A DNA stretch of 64,000 nucleotides from Hyphomicrobiales bacterium (GCA_900466945.1 UBNV01000023.1:1-64000), one strand, 5' to 3'. Counted from the first letter of the stretch, positions 29,350-41,275 are shown. Notes: generated by a model not told the origin, from the sequence alone. Program-made: numbers and translations.

Positions 29350-30414
29350 ATGCCTAAGTCTGGAAAGATGAAAAGAAGAACGCTCCTCGCTGCCCTCGCC
29401 ACCATCACCACCTTGCCCTCTGCCTCGTTCGGCAGGGCCTTCGCCCAGTCAGCCGGGGTGGGCTCAAGGCCGAACGAGTCGACCCGTCAGCGCATCGCGA
29501 CCCTACTTGAGGAAGCCCGGCGGCTCGACACGTTGGAAACGGTGATCGCCACCCGCAACGGCGAGACCCTGGGCGAAAGGGCCTATGGCAATAGCTCGCT
29601 GACGGGCTCTACCAACATCAAGTCAGCTTCGAAATGCGTCGTCTCCGCGCTTGTCGGCATCGCTATCGACAAGGGCCTTCTCGAAAGCGTCAATCAGCGC
29701 ATCGAAACGGTATTGCGCTCCGAATTCCCGGCCAATCCCGATCCACGACTGTCCCAGATCACCATCGGCCATCTCCTCTCCATGCGCGCGGGCCTCGATC
29801 GCATGTCCGGGCCCAATTACGGCCGCTGGGTCGCCAGCCGCAACTGGACGCGTTTTGCGCTCGCCGCCGATTTCGTCGACGAGCCCGGAGGCGGCATGCT
29901 CTATTCGACGGCCTCCACACATCTTCTGTCCGTCATTCTCACCAAGGTCTCCGGCAAGCCGACGCTGGCACTCGCAAGGGAGTGGCTCGGGCCGCTCGAA
30001 GGCTTCCGCATCGGCTCGTGGGATCGCGATCCCCAGGGCTACTATCTGGGCGGCAACCAGATGGCCATGACGCCACGCTCGCTGCATGCCTTCGGCGAAC
30101 TCTATCGTCGCGGCGGCGTAACTGAGGACGGCACGCGGGTCATTTCGGAGGCCTGGATTCGCCAAAGCTGGATCCGTCGCACCAATTCCGTGTTCAACGG
30201 TGACGGCTATGGCTATGCGTGGTTCCTGAAGGAAATGGCCGGCGAGCAGGTGAACTATGCTTGGGGTTACGGCGGGCAGATGCTCTACATCACCCCGACC
30301 CTAGGTCTCACCGTCGCCATGACCTCCAACGAGAGCGCGCCCTCGGCCCGCACCGGCTATCGCGACGAATTGCATGGATTGATGACGCGCATCATCGAAA
30401 CGGTCGGGACTTGA
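29350..30414 (+). CDS. Exported serine hydrolase, beta-lactamase/6-aminohexanoate-dimer hydrolase family
   Basis: The 354-residue precursor has a twin-arginine-like signal (KRRTLLAALATITTLPS) and an AFAQS cleavage region. The nucleophile motif SASK is at residues 92-95. The second motif, usually YxN, reads YSTAS, and a late GYGGQ may correspond to the third box. Such enzymes cleave amides or esters, not necessarily beta-lactams. An alternative start at 29368 would remove six residues. Monocistronic; 109 bases before the degP-like gene. Confidence 0.82.
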   Translation: MPKSGKMKRRTLLAALATITTLPSASFGRAFAQSAGVGSRPNESTRQRIATLLEEARRLDTLETVIATRNGETLGERAYGNSSLTGSTNIKSASKCVVSALVGIAIDKGLLESVNQRIETVLRSEFPANPDPRLSQITIGHLLSMRAGLDRMSGPNYGRWVASRNWTRFALAADFVDEPGGGMLYSTASTHLLSVILTKVSGKPTLALAREWLGPLEGFRIGSWDRDPQGYYLGGNQMAMTPRSLHAFGELYRRGGVTEDGTRVISEAWIRQSWIRRTNSVFNGDGYGYAWFLKEMAGEQVNYAWGYGGQMLYITPTLGLTVAMTSNESAPSARTGYRDELHGLMTRIIETVGT

Positions 30415-30523
30415 GCCGAAAGAGCGTTATCCCCATCTGCGATGGAACTTCCTTGCTTCTGCCTATTTCAGGACGCAGGAACCGGGACTAGAACGTCCAT
30501 ATCGCATGAAGGATTTATCGCAT

Positions 30524-31926
<1,403 letters not shown>

Positions 31927-31930
<4 letters not shown>

Positions 31931-33240
31931 GTGATCTTTTCGCGCCGCAGATGTCGAAGGAAATGGCCGAGCGCCGACCGCTCGCCGATCGTCTGCGGCC
32001 GAAGAACCTGGCCGAAGTCACCGGCCAGGAACACCTGACCGGCGAAGACGGTGTGCTGGCCCGCATGATCGCGGCCGGCTCGCTCGGCTCGATGATCTTC
32101 TGGGGCCCGCCCGGCACTGGCAAGACCACCGTCGCCCGGTTGTTGTCCGGCGAGGCGGGGCTTGCTTTCGAACAGATCTCGGCAATCTTTTCCGGCGTCG
32201 CCGATCTCAAAAAGGTCTTCGAAAGTGCCCGCCTGCGCCGCATGGAGGGCCGTCAGACCCTGCTCTTCGTCGACGAGATCCACCGTTTCAACCGCGCCCA
32301 GCAGGACAGTTTCCTGCCCGTCATGGAGGACGGCACCGTCATTCTCGTCGGTGCGACGACGGAGAACCCGAGCTTCGAACTCAACGCCGCTCTTCTGTCA
32401 CGGGCGCGGGTGCTGACCTTCAAGAGCCATGACGAGGCAAGCATCGAGACGTTGCTGAAGCGTGCCGAGGAGACCGAAGGCAAGCCGCTGCCGCTCGATG
32501 CCGATGCGCGCGCAACCCTGATCCGCATGGCCGATGGCGACGGTCGTGCGTCACTGACACTGGCCGAGGAAGTCTGGCGCGCCGCCCGGGAAGGCGAAGT
32601 CTTCGACACAGAGGGTCTGGGCAAGATCGTCCAGCGCCGTGCGCCCGTCTACGACAAGGGCCAGGACGGCCACTACAATCTGATCTCGGCGCTGCACAAG
32701 GCCGTGCGCGGCTCCGATCCGGATGCCGCGCTCTACTATCTCTGCCGCATGTTCGATGCTGGCGAGGACCCGCTCTATCTCGGGCGCCGTCTGGTGCGTA
32801 TGGCGGTCGAGGATATCGGCCTTGCCGACCCGCAGGCGCTGGTCGTCTGCAATGCCGCCAAGGACGCCTACGACTATTTGGGTTCACCGGAAGGGGAGCT
32901 GGCGCTGGCCCAGGCCTGCGTCTATCTCGCGACCGCGCCGAAGTCGAACGGCGTCTATGTCGCCTATAAGGCCGCTATGCGGGCCGCCAAGGAACACGGC
33001 TCGCTTCTGCCGCCGAAACACATCCTCAATGCCCCGACCAAGCTGATGAAGGCTGAAGGCTACAACGAGGGTTATCGCTACGATCACGACGAGCCGGATG
33101 CCTTTTCCGGCCAGGATTATTTCCCCGAAAAAATGGGCCGAAAAACCTTCTACGATCCGCCGGAACGCGGCTTCGAGCGCGAGATCAGGAAGCGCCTCGA
33201 CTGGTGGGGGAAGCTCCGCCGCGAGCGGGGCGGCGGCTGA
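31927..33240 (+). CDS. rarA: Replication-associated recombination protein RarA (MgsA)
   Basis: RarA is an AAA+ ATPase of the clamp-loader group that acts at stalled replication forks. The 437-residue protein has Walker [10 protein letters not shown] near residues 59-67, Walker [12 protein letters not shown] near residues 113-123, sensor 1 GATTENPSF and the C-terminal tetramerisation domain. The ATGA overlap with the protease gene indicates coupling, as in other rhizobia. Confidence 0.96.
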
Positions 33241-33267
33241 AGCGGGCTTGTCCATCGTCATTTCAGC

Positions 33268-33282
33268 TTAAGCTGCTTTTAA
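33268..33282. promoter_or_regulatory. Exact CtrA-type box TTAA-N7-TTAA
   Basis: TTAA at 33268-33271 and at 33279-33282 are separated by exactly seven bases, the core consensus for the alphaproteobacterial cell-cycle regulator CtrA. It lies 43 bases before the diguanylate cyclase start codon. Confidence 0.55.
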
Positions 33283-33324
33283 GCGCTCTGCCTTAATCTT
33301 CTCCCGCCAACAAGGGGACAGGCT

Positions 33325-34818
33325 ATGGCCGAGAGAGACGCAGCTTCGCAATGGCCGGCCGGCACGGGCGCGCCCGGGCGCTTCGGCTTGCCCGCCATGG
33401 TCCGCCTTTTTGCTGCGGTCTTGATCTCGCTTTCGGCCCTGTCGCTGCTCTTTGTCGGCGATGTCGCCTCCCGCAAGGCCGACGATATCGCCATCGAGAA
33501 GCAGCTGGTCCTCTTCGAAAACGTCTTGCGCGACCGCCACAACCTGTTGGCCCGCGACCAGCTCGGGCTTGCCCGCTGGGACCACTCTGTCGAGAACATC
33601 ACACTCAAGTTCCGCGCCTCCTATGTGGTCGAGGAATTCGTTTCGTCCCTCTGGTATGATTTCGGCCATGAGCGCAGCTTCCTGGTCGGCCCCGGCGGTC
33701 GCCTGCTGATGTCGGCCTGGCAGGACGAGGTGGACCTGACCGCCCGCGACCTAGAACCGGGTGATGACCTGAAGGCGGTCGCGGATCTCGCGGTGGCAAG
33801 GCACCACGCAAACCGCACCACGATCGAGGGTGGCTACGGCCAGAAACCGGTGCCTGCCGCGGATGTCCATCAGATCGCGGCCTTCGGTTTTGCCGAGATC
33901 GACGGCGAGGTCATGCTGACCACCGCCATGGCGATCGTGCCCGATGACGGTGAGGTGGCGCTGCCGAAAGGGGATCCGGTGATCCTGATCTCGGCCCGGC
34001 CGATCGACACCGAATTTGTCAACGAGGTGAACGGGCAGTTGGAATACAGCGACCTGTCCTTTTCGCGAAACGGCAACGGCCTGCTCACGGTCGAGAATAT
34101 CGAGGGTGAGGTCGTCGGCAGCTTCGACTGGACGCTCTACAAGCCTGGTGCGGAGATCTGGACCGTCGTTGTGCCCGCCGTCGTCCTGGTCTGCGGCCTG
34201 ATGCTGGTCGCAAGCCTGGTGCTCGGCCGCTACATCAGCCGGCTGTCGATCCGGCTCGAGGACAGCGAACGCCGCAATCGCGAACTCGCCCATCGCGATG
34301 CTTTGTCGGGCCTTGCCAATCGCCTCTTCTTCGATATGGCGCTCAACGAGGCCGCCGAGCGGCTGGCCCATGCCCCCTTCGCCGTGATTGCCGGCGATCT
34401 CGATCGCTTCAAGGCGGTCAACGACATCCACGGCCATGCGGCCGGCGACGAGGTGATCCGGGTCGTGGCCGCACGCCTGCAGGCGGCCGTCGGCGACAGC
34501 GGTCTTGTCGGTCGGGTCGGCGGCGACGAATTCGTCATTCTGGTCAATGCCTTCCGCGACCGTCACCGGCTTTCGCTGCTGGCCCAGCACATCATCACCT
34601 CGGTGACGCAACCCATTACGCTGGCGTCGGGGGCGGTGGTCGATGTCGGCATCAGCCTCGGCATTGCCACGGCACCGGAGAACGGCGCCTCGGCACGGCC
34701 GATCATGGCCACGGCCGACCGCGCGCTCTATGCTTCGAAGGAAGGCGGTCGCGGCCGGGCCTTCTTTGCCGAGGATCTGCCATCCGAAACTCAGGCCGCA
34801 AAGGACGAGGCGGCCTGA
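33325..34818 (+). CDS. CHASE4-GGDEF membrane diguanylate cyclase
   Basis: The 497-residue protein has a membrane segment near residues 27-45, a periplasmic CHASE4 sensor (about 55-265, with LLARDQLGLARWDHSVEN), a second membrane segment (278-303), and a GGDEF domain (about 320-480) with DLDRFKAVND and GRVGGDEFVIL. The intact GGDEF indicates c-di-GMP synthesis. The residues before GGDEF lack the RxxD inhibitory site, so product feedback is probably absent. No EAL domain. AAGGGGA precedes the ATG. Not in an operon. Confidence 0.93.
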   Translation: MAERDAASQWPAGTGAPGRFGLPAMVRLFAAVLISLSALSLLFVGDVASRKADDIAIEKQLVLFENVLRDRHNLLARDQLGLARWDHSVENITLKFRASYVVEEFVSSLWYDFGHERSFLVGPGGRLLMSAWQDEVDLTARDLEPGDDLKAVADLAVARHHANRTTIEGGYGQKPVPAADVHQIAAFGFAEIDGEVMLTTAMAIVPDDGEVALPKGDPVILISARPIDTEFVNEVNGQLEYSDLSFSRNGNGLLTVENIEGEVVGSFDWTLYKPGAEIWTVVVPAVVLVCGLMLVASLVLGRYISRLSIRLEDSERRNRELAHRDALSGLANRLFFDMALNEAAERLAHAPFAVIAGDLDRFKAVNDIHGHAAGDEVIRVVAARLQAAVGDSGLVGRVGGDEFVILVNAFRDRHRLSLLAQHIITSVTQPITLASGAVVDVGISLGIATAPENGASARPIMATADRALYASKEGGRGRAFFAEDLPSETQAAKDEAA

Positions 34819-34953
34819 TCCGATCGATCCTCGGCTGGTTTGCTGGCCCCGCTCGCCGGCGTTTCGACCGCGCGCCTGAGCCGCAAGGGACGCGCCGCGC
34901 TTCTTGGAGCCGGGCAGGGCGCTTTCTTCCGGTGTCGCGTGGAGATGAAGGCC

Positions 34954-35265
34954 TCAGGAGGCCCTCTGCTTCGGCTGGACGGCAGGTGCTGCGATCATCT
35001 TGACCTTGGATTCGGCGAGCCCGTGATGGCCCTCCATGTCGACGATCATGTGCCAGTGGCCGCTTTCCGGGATGACGATCTTCAGCGGCGATTTCTTCGC
35101 CACGCCACCGAGAAACTTGAAGTCCAGCGTTTCCTTGAAGCGCTGAAAATTCGTCGGCGTCATCAGGCGCACATTGTTCACGGCCGACAGCGTCACCTCG
35201 ATGATCGTGCCAGCGCGCTGCTCTTTCAGGTCGTAATGGGTGAAGCGGAAAGTCGGTTTGGACAT
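34954..35265 (-). CDS. DUF1883 domain protein
   Basis: The 103-residue product starts MSKPTFRFTHYDLKEQRAGT and has the all-beta pattern of DUF1883, with TPTNFQRFKETLDFKFLGGV and ESGHWHMIVDMEGHHGLAES in its second half. Function is unknown; the family often occurs alone or fused to TIR domains. Here it is stand-alone and convergent with the cyclase gene. GGAGA lies upstream. Confidence 0.8.
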   Translation of the reverse strand: MSKPTFRFTHYDLKEQRAGTIIEVTLSAVNNVRLMTPTNFQRFKETLDFKFLGGVAKKSPLKIVIPESGHWHMIVDMEGHHGLAESKVKMIAAPAVQPKQRAS

Positions 35266-35476
35266 TCTGCCAGGGTCTCCGTCCGGTCTTTTATGGTGTT
35301 CTAATCTACACCAAGGCCGTTAAGGAAGCGTTTGCCTTGCGGCTCCCGGCAGCGATGCTGCACGGCCTTTTTTGGGACGATGCCTGATTGTCAAAAAACC
35401 CAAGCTTCGCCGCCGGTCGGGATTGCTCCCTCCGGGTGAGGTCATGCTTGCCCTCGGGTGAAACCCGAGGATCGGA

Positions 35477-35533
35477 CGAGGCGCCAGAAGCAACCTGTCT
35501 AAGTAGTTTAATGTGGCTCCTTCCGGCGCCTCG
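35477..35533. other. Strong stem-loop, possible structured RNA
   Basis: CGAGGCGCC (35477-35485) pairs with GGCGCCTCG (35525-35533), and after one mismatch GAAG (35487-35490) pairs with CTTC (35520-35523). The loop of about 29 bases is AT-rich and unlike the surrounding GC-rich DNA. Confidence 0.55.
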
Positions 35534-35719
35534 TTCGACGTTTTGTCCCGCTGCATGCGTCTCTCTGGCAAGGCGGCGACGGTCCTCGGAACTTGCGTTC
35601 CATGGATGACCGGGCGCGGGTCCGGCTGCGGCATCACCGTGAGATGACGCTTCAGCCTGGCCGGTGTCCCGGGAGGTTCCCGCCGGATGGTGCACCAATC
35701 CGACCGGGACCCTCGCCCG

Positions 35720-35771
35720 GGGGATGATGCCATGGCCATTTGCGGCCCGGCGCTCATCCCCGCCGTTTTTT
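35720..35771 (+). terminator. Terminator-like hairpin with T6, possible end of a plus-strand RNA
   Basis: GGGGATGA (35720-35727) pairs exactly with TCATCCCC (35754-35761); the interior can pair further. TTTTTT follows at 35766-35771. No protein gene precedes it on the plus strand, so it may end an unannotated small RNA. Confidence 0.45.
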
Positions 35772-36150
35772 CCGCCCCGCCGTCTGGATGTTCGCGACGG
35801 CGTGGGCGCCTTGTCTGTGTGCCTCTCAGGCACGTCCTTCCGATCGGGGGTTTCAGGCGTCGGGCATCCGACCGTCCGCCATCACTTCCACCCCCTCGTC
35901 CGGAGGGAGACCGTTGCAGCGGGCCGGGGATTTGTGCCTGCGAGAGCACGCCACCCCGGCGCCGGCCCCGCCTCGCCTGACATCGCATCGTCAGGTGTAT
36001 CCGAGGGCGGGACGGGGGTGAGTGTAAAAGGGTGGAAATGGTGGGGGATGAAAAAACATGTCGGGGTTTGATTTTGCTTGGTATTTTCTCAAACTCATCC
36101 CCCTCCGACTGCGGAAATTGAGGGGTATTTGAGCGGTTTGTGCGGATCCA

Positions 36151-36352
36151 TCTCCCCCCCTTGCGGGGGAGAAAGCGATTTCGATGAATTAGTCGTGGCG
36201 CAAGCCACGGCTAAACATCAGAAATGGCAAGAGAGGGGCTGGGTAAGGTGTTCGCCAACGAAACTGTGCCCCTCTCCAGGAAAATCTGAAGTTTAGGCAG
36301 CTTGCGCTCGCCTAAGCCTTCGATTTTCCGTCCTCCCCCGCATGGGGGGAGG
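36151..36352. repeat. Cluster of five palindromes (rhizobial intergenic mosaic-like)
   Basis: Inverted repeats: TCTCCCCC/GGGGGAGA (36151-36172), CGTGGC/GCCACG (36194-36209), GAGAGGGGC/GCCCCTCTC (36231-36276), TTAGGC-AGC/GCT-c-GCCTAA (36293-36315) and CCTCCCCC/GGGGGAGG (36332-36352). Such arrays are known as dispersed intergenic elements in rhizobia; copy number cannot be judged from one window. Confidence 0.6.
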
Positions 36353-36372
36353 TGGGAGCCGCATATTGGCCA

Positions 36373-37254
36373 TCAGATGTCCATTTCGACCTGCGAACCG
36401 TAGGCTCTTTGATAGAGTTTCAAGAACTCCGCTTTGTTTGTGGAAGCACGAAGTAGCGCCATAACGCCCACGAGCTGGCTCTTGAAGTGTTCAAGACCGA
36501 TGCTGTCTGTCAGCAGTTGATGATGGCGATGTCGACGTTGCCAGTTTGAGCTATGCGGATTCAGTTCATCCAGTCTCGGGAGTACCGGTTTTGGCAGGTT
36601 CTTGTAGACAAGCTGTCGAACAAGCTTCCCAGCATAGCGCGGGCCTTTTGGGCTATTGGTGTACTTCCATCCAAAGACCCTGAACAATTCCTTGAAGAAG
36701 TCCGCGGGCACAGCTTTCATCCAAGGGCGATGCTCGGGCAGAATGTATGCCTCCAGCAAACGCTGAAGTTCGCCTTCTTCCCGGATCTTTTGATATCCCG
36801 TGGCTTCGTCGACCATCGCAATGATGCCGATCTCCTGAAGCCCCGACAGGATGATCTCGCATTGGTGGGCGATAAACAGTTGTTGATGCTGTAACTCACC
36901 CAATCGTGCAGCGTTCACGACCGCTTGGCAGATTTGGGGAAAGGATCCCGCCGGGATCGCCCAGACTTCCACCCCATTCGGTTTTGAAATTTTGATTGGA
37001 TTGGAAAGTTCGCGTTGTAGTGCGGAGGAGAGATACTTCGATATTCTCTCACCGGATGCGAATTGGCTTAGACGTGTTCTCCCAGGAACCATCGAGCCGC
37101 CATCTGCAAGTCCAATCGCTCTTTGGACATCGCTTGTCATCAAAACTCTGCGCTTGTCCTCAAGCACATAGCATTCGATTGTCACTTCCCCGATTTTTAG
37201 AGGCTTCTCGGGGGAGCCGTAAATCACACTTACACTGCTATCAGACACTGTCAT
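36373..37254 (-). CDS. P63C-domain protein of phage type
   Basis: The 293-residue protein carries a C-terminal P63C domain (about residues 165-285), recognised by LPEHRPWMKAVPADFFKELF, GKLVRQLVYKNLPKPVLPRL and RRHRHHQLL. P63C domains occur mostly in phages and mobile elements; the function is unknown. The ATG at 37254 has GAGG six bases before it. GC content is visibly lower than in neighbouring genes and the gene is flanked by palindromic DNA, both consistent with horizontal acquisition. No other phage gene is near. Confidence 0.85.
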   Translation of the reverse strand: MTVSDSSVSVIYGSPEKPLKIGEVTIECYVLEDKRRVLMTSDVQRAIGLADGGSMVPGRTRLSQFASGERISKYLSSALQRELSNPIKISKPNGVEVWAIPAGSFPQICQAVVNAARLGELQHQQLFIAHQCEIILSGLQEIGIIAMVDEATGYQKIREEGELQRLLEAYILPEHRPWMKAVPADFFKELFRVFGWKYTNSPKGPRYAGKLVRQLVYKNLPKPVLPRLDELNPHSSNWQRRHRHHQLLTDSIGLEHFKSQLVGVMALLRASTNKAEFLKLYQRAYGSQVEMDI

Positions 37255-37318
37255 CTGCAACCTCGGTTATTTGGTTTCACATAGGCATGCTCATCAAACT
37301 TTTCTCCCCTTTCGTATT

Positions 37319-37342
37319 CGGCCCGAGGTTTCCCCCGGGCCG
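37319..37342 (-). terminator. Stem-loop after nrdJ
   Basis: CGGCCCG (37319-37325) pairs with CGGGCCG (37336-37342), 25 bases after the nrdJ stop on the minus strand. The U-run is poor, so it may be a 3'-end stabiliser rather than an efficient terminator. Confidence 0.4.
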
Positions 37343-37366
37343 AAATTTCGTTCAAATCTCAGCTAA

Positions 37367-40300
37367 TCAGCTGCACCCGCTCGTCGCACCGCAAGTATCG
37401 CACTTCTCGCAAGTGCCGTTCCGCACCATGGTGAAGTTCTGGCATTCCGAGCACATGTTGCCCGTATAGCCCTGCGCGATCGAGCGCATGCGGCGCGAGG
37501 CCTCGAGTTTCTTGGCGTCGGCCTTGGCGGCTGCTGCCTCGTCCGCTGCGGCGTCGGAGAAGACGCTTTCCGACGCGATCTCCTCGGCCAGTTCCACGGC
37601 GCGTTCCTCGTAGTCGCGCTTGAAGGACACGACTTCAGAGGTGGCAACAGCGGTCGTCACTTCCAGCTTGCGGGCAGTGGCGCCCGAAGACGAGAAGGCG
37701 GTGACGGTGGCCGAGGCCTTGGCGGGGGCGGCGGTTGCTGCACCCTTGGGCTCGCCGCCGGCGGCTGCCGGCATGTGGCTGGAGACGAGCGTCGGCTTGT
37801 AACCGCGGGTCAGGCCCTTGGAGACGACGTCGGCCTTGCCTTCCTTCATGCCGCGGCCGAGTGCCGTGGTCGAGAAGTCCGACGTGTCGACATGCGCGAG
37901 GTCGTGGCGACCGAGATAGGAGATCGCCAGTTCCCGGAAGACGTAGTCGAGGATCGACGTCGCATTCTTGATCGCGTCGTTGCCGGTGACCATGCCGGCC
38001 GGCTCGAACTTGGTGAAGGTGAAGGCGTCGACATATTCCTCGAGTGGCACGCCATATTGCAGGCCGAGCGAGACGGAGATGGCGAAGTTGTTGATGAAGG
38101 CACGAAGGGCCGAGCCTTCCTTGTTCATGTCAAGGAAGATTTCACCGAGACGGCCGTCGTCATATTCGCCGGTGCGCAGGAAGATGGTGTGACCACCGAT
38201 CTTGGCCTTCTGGGTGTAACCCTTGCGCCGCGTCGGCAGCTTTTCCTGTTCGCGCACGACACGATCGACGATGCGCTCGACGATGCGTTCCGTGATCGTG
38301 ACCGCCTGGGCCGCCATCGGCTGTTGGAGCAGTTCGTCGACGCCGTCCTCGTCATCCTCGTCTTCGATGAGCGAGGCGTTGAGCGGCTGGGAGAGCTTCG
38401 AGCCGTCGCGGTAAAGCGCATTGGCCTTGAGCGCCAGCTTCCAGGACAGCATGTAGGCGGCGCCGCAATCTTCGACGGTCGCTTCGTTCGGCATGTTGAT
38501 CGTCTTGGAGATCGCACCCGAGATGAAGGGCTGGGCAGCAGCCATCATGCGGATGTGGCTTTCCACCGAGAGATAACGCTTGCCGATCTTGCCGCACGGG
38601 TTGGCGCAATCGAAGACCGGCAGATGTTCGGCCTTCAGGAAGGGCGCGCCTTCGAGCGTCATGGCACCGCAAACATGGATGTTGGCAGCTTCGATGTCCT
38701 TCTTGGCGAAGCCCATATGCTCGAGCAGATTGAAGCTGATGTCCGAAAGCTGCTCGTCGGAGACCTTGAGGGTCTCTTTCAGGAAGTCGGCGCCGAGTGT
38801 CCACTGGTTGAAGACGAACTTGATGTCGAAGGCAGCCTTCAGCGCGCCGTTGACGGCTTCGATCTTCTCGTCGGTGAAGCCCTTGGCCTTGAGCGTCGAG
38901 GGGTTGATGCCCGGCGCCTGGTTCAGGTTGCCATGGCCGACGGCATAGGCGTCGATCTCGGCGATCTGGCTTTCCGAATAACCGAGCGAGCGCAGCGCTT
39001 CCGGAACGGCAGCGTTGATGATCTTGAAGTAGCCGCCACCGGCGAGCTTCTTGAACTTCACGAGCGCAAAGTCGGGCTCGATGCCGGTCGTGTCGCAGTC
39101 CATGACGAGGCCGATCGTGCCGGTCGGCGCGATGACCGAGACCTGGGCATTGCGGTAGCCATGCTTCTCGCCAAGTTCCAGCGCCTTGTCCCAGGCGGCC
39201 GTGGCATGGGCGATCAGGGCAGGATCGGTGCATTCGGCATGGACGAGCGGGACCGGATTGACGGACAGGCCTTCATAGCCGTCCGACAGGCCAAGCGCTG
39301 CACGGCGATGGTTGCGGATGACGCGCAGCATGTTGTCGCGGTTCGGCGCAAAGCCCGGGAAGGGGCCGAGTTCCGAAGCGATTTCGGCTGACGTCGCATA
39401 GGACACGCCGGTCATGATGGCGGTGAGCGCACCGGCGATGGCGCGGCCTTCGGCGCTATCATACGGGATGCCCGAGGACATCAAGAGGCCGCCGATATTG
39501 GCATAGCCAAGGCCGAGCGTGCGGTATTCATAGGAGCGTTCGGCGATCTGGCGCGACGGGAACTGCGCCATCATCACGGAGACTTCGAGAACGACGGTCC
39601 ACAGGCGAACGGCATGTTCGTAATCGCCGATATCGATGTTCTTGGTCTTCTGATCCTTGAAGCGGAGCAGGTTCAGCGAAGCCAGGTTGCAGGCCGTGTC
39701 GTCGAGGAACATGTATTCCGAGCACGGGTTCGACGCGCGGATCGGGCCCGCTGCCGGCGAAGTGTGCCAGTCGTTCATCGTCGTGTTGAAGTGCAGGCCA
39801 GGATCTGCCGATGCCCAGGCGGCATAGGAGATCTTGTCCCAGAGGTCACGGGCCTTCAGGGTCTTCATCACCTTGCCGTCCTTGCGGGCGGTGAGGTTCC
39901 AGTCGCCGTCATTCTCGACCGAGCGCAGGAAGTCGTCCTTCAGCGAGACCGAGTTGTTCGAGTTCTGGCCGGAGACCGTCAGGTAGGCTTCCGAATCCCA
40001 GTCGGTGTCATAGGTCTTGAAGTCGAGATCCTTGTAGCCCTGCTGGGCGAACTGGATGACGCGCTTGATGTAGTTTTCCGGAACCTGGTCCTTCTTCGCG
40101 GCCTTGATTTCGCGCTTGAGGGCAGGGTTCTCGTTCGGGTCGAAGCAGGCGCCGTTGTCAGCCTCGCAGTTGACGCAGGCCTTCATGATCGCCTTCAGAT
40201 GCTTGGCGACGACCTTGGAACCGGTGACGAGGGCGGCAACCTTCTGCTCTTCCTTCACCTTCCAGTCGATATAGGCTTCGATATCGGGATGGTCGATGTC

Positions 40301-41149
40301 GACCACGACCATCTTCGCCGCACGACGGGTGGTACCACCAGACTTGATGGCGCCGGCTGCGCGGTCACCGATCTTCAGGAAGGACATGAGGCCGGACGAG
40401 CGGCCACCGCCCGACAGCTTTTCGCCTTCGCCGCGCAGATAGGAGAAGTTGGAGCCGGTGCCGGAGCCGTACTTGAAGAGACGGGCTTCGCGGACCCAGA
40501 GGTCCATGATGCCGCCTTCGTTGACCAGGTCGTCTTCGACGGACTGGATGAAGCAGGCATGCGGCTGCGGATGCTCATAGGCGGACTTCGACTTCACCAG
40601 CTTGCCGGTGAAGGGGTCGACATAGAAATGGCCTTGGCCGGGGCCGTCGATGCCATAGGCCCAGTGCAGGCCGGTGTTGAACCACTGCGGGGAATTCGGC
40701 GCGACGCGCTGGGTGGCGAGCATATAGGCGAGCTCGTCCTTGAAGGCGGCAGCGTCTTCTTCGGACGAGAAATACTTGCCCTTCCAGCCCCAATAGGTCC
40801 AGGTGCCGGCCAGGCGATCGAAGACCTGACGGGCATCGGTTTCCGAGCCGTAGCGCTCGTTTTCAGGAAGCGAGGCGAGTGCCTTCTCGTCGGCGACCGA
40901 GCGCCAGAGGAAGGAAGGAACGTCGTTTTCCTCGACCTTCTTCAGCACCTTCGGCACGCCAGCCTTGCGGAAATACTTCTGGGCGAGAATGTCCGCTGCC
41001 ACCTGGCTGAACTGTGCGGGCACGTCGATGTCGGCAAGACGAAATACGATTGAGCCGTCGGGGTTCTTGATTTCGCTGATGGCCTTGCGGAACTCGATCT
41101 CCGCATAAGCGGACTGCCCCGGTTTGGTGAAGCGACGTTCAATGCGCAT
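37367..41149 (-). CDS. nrdJ: Vitamin B12-dependent (class II) ribonucleotide reductase
   Basis: NrdJ reduces ribonucleotides to deoxyribonucleotides using adenosylcobalamin, with or without oxygen. The 1260-residue protein has the substrate-site [20 protein letters not shown] near residues 470-490, an extended NrdJ-type C-terminal region, and a terminal Cys-rich tail ([15 protein letters not shown]) that re-reduces the active site or binds zinc. The ATG at 41149 has AGAGG before it. It is the only RNR in view. The promoter region has paired NrdR-like boxes. Confidence 0.97.
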   Translation of the reverse strand: MRIERRFTKPGQSAYAEIEFRKAISEIKNPDGSIVFRLADIDVPAQFSQVAADILAQKYFRKAGVPKVLKKVEENDVPSFLWRSVADEKALASLPENERYGSETDARQVFDRLAGTWTYWGWKGKYFSSEEDAAAFKDELAYMLATQRVAPNSPQWFNTGLHWAYGIDGPGQGHFYVDPFTGKLVKSKSAYEHPQPHACFIQSVEDDLVNEGGIMDLWVREARLFKYGSGTGSNFSYLRGEGEKLSGGGRSSGLMSFLKIGDRAAGAIKSGGTTRRAAKMVVVDIDHPDIEAYIDWKVKEEQKVAALVTGSKVVAKHLKAIMKACVNCEADNGACFDPNENPALKREIKAAKKDQVPENYIKRVIQFAQQGYKDLDFKTYDTDWDSEAYLTVSGQNSNNSVSLKDDFLRSVENDGDWNLTARKDGKVMKTLKARDLWDKISYAAWASADPGLHFNTTMNDWHTSPAAGPIRASNPCSEYMFLDDTACNLASLNLLRFKDQKTKNIDIGDYEHAVRLWTVVLEVSVMMAQFPSRQIAERSYEYRTLGLGYANIGGLLMSSGIPYDSAEGRAIAGALTAIMTGVSYATSAEIASELGPFPGFAPNRDNMLRVIRNHRRAALGLSDGYEGLSVNPVPLVHAECTDPALIAHATAAWDKALELGEKHGYRNAQVSVIAPTGTIGLVMDCDTTGIEPDFALVKFKKLAGGGYFKIINAAVPEALRSLGYSESQIAEIDAYAVGHGNLNQAPGINPSTLKAKGFTDEKIEAVNGALKAAFDIKFVFNQWTLGADFLKETLKVSDEQLSDISFNLLEHMGFAKKDIEAANIHVCGAMTLEGAPFLKAEHLPVFDCANPCGKIGKRYLSVESHIRMMAAAQPFISGAISKTINMPNEATVEDCGAAYMLSWKLALKANALYRDGSKLSQPLNASLIEDEDDEDGVDELLQQPMAAQAVTITERIVERIVDRVVREQEKLPTRRKGYTQKAKIGGHTIFLRTGEYDDGRLGEIFLDMNKEGSALRAFINNFAISVSLGLQYGVPLEEYVDAFTFTKFEPAGMVTGNDAIKNATSILDYVFRELAISYLGRHDLAHVDTSDFSTTALGRGMKEGKADVVSKGLTRGYKPTLVSSHMPAAAGGEPKGAATAAPAKASATVTAFSSSGATARKLEVTTAVATSEVVSFKRDYEERAVELAEEIASESVFSDAAADEAAAAKADAKKLEASRRMRSIAQGYTGNMCSECQNFTMVRNGTCEKCDTCGATSGCS

Positions 41150-41275
41150 TTGCCTCTGTCCCTCGATCTGGAAGCGCCGATGAGGCGCCAAAAAAATAGC
41201 GTCCAGCTGCTCGCGTGAAGTTCGCGCAGCCAGTGTTCTGTTCGTCTGTCAGGTGATTCATCTCAACGACGACGC

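Larger units (their letters stand above)
35266..36372. other. 1.1-kb non-coding tract rich in inverted repeats
   Basis: No reading frame here looks like a real protein: candidates on both strands are Arg/Pro/Gly-rich, overlap each other in several frames, and lack ribosome sites. The first part (to about 36050) is very GC-rich with strong hairpins; the second part (36100-36360) contains a dense set of perfect palindromes resembling rhizobial intergenic mosaic elements. It separates the DUF1883 gene from the P63C gene. Confidence 0.6.

Noticed and set aside
35306-35988. Two long minus-strand reading frames in the 35.3-36.0 kb tract
   Set aside because: Both are Arg/Pro/Gly/Ser-rich without domain pattern, overlap each other in different frames, lack a ribosome site and coincide with strong hairpins; high GC makes long chance frames likely.
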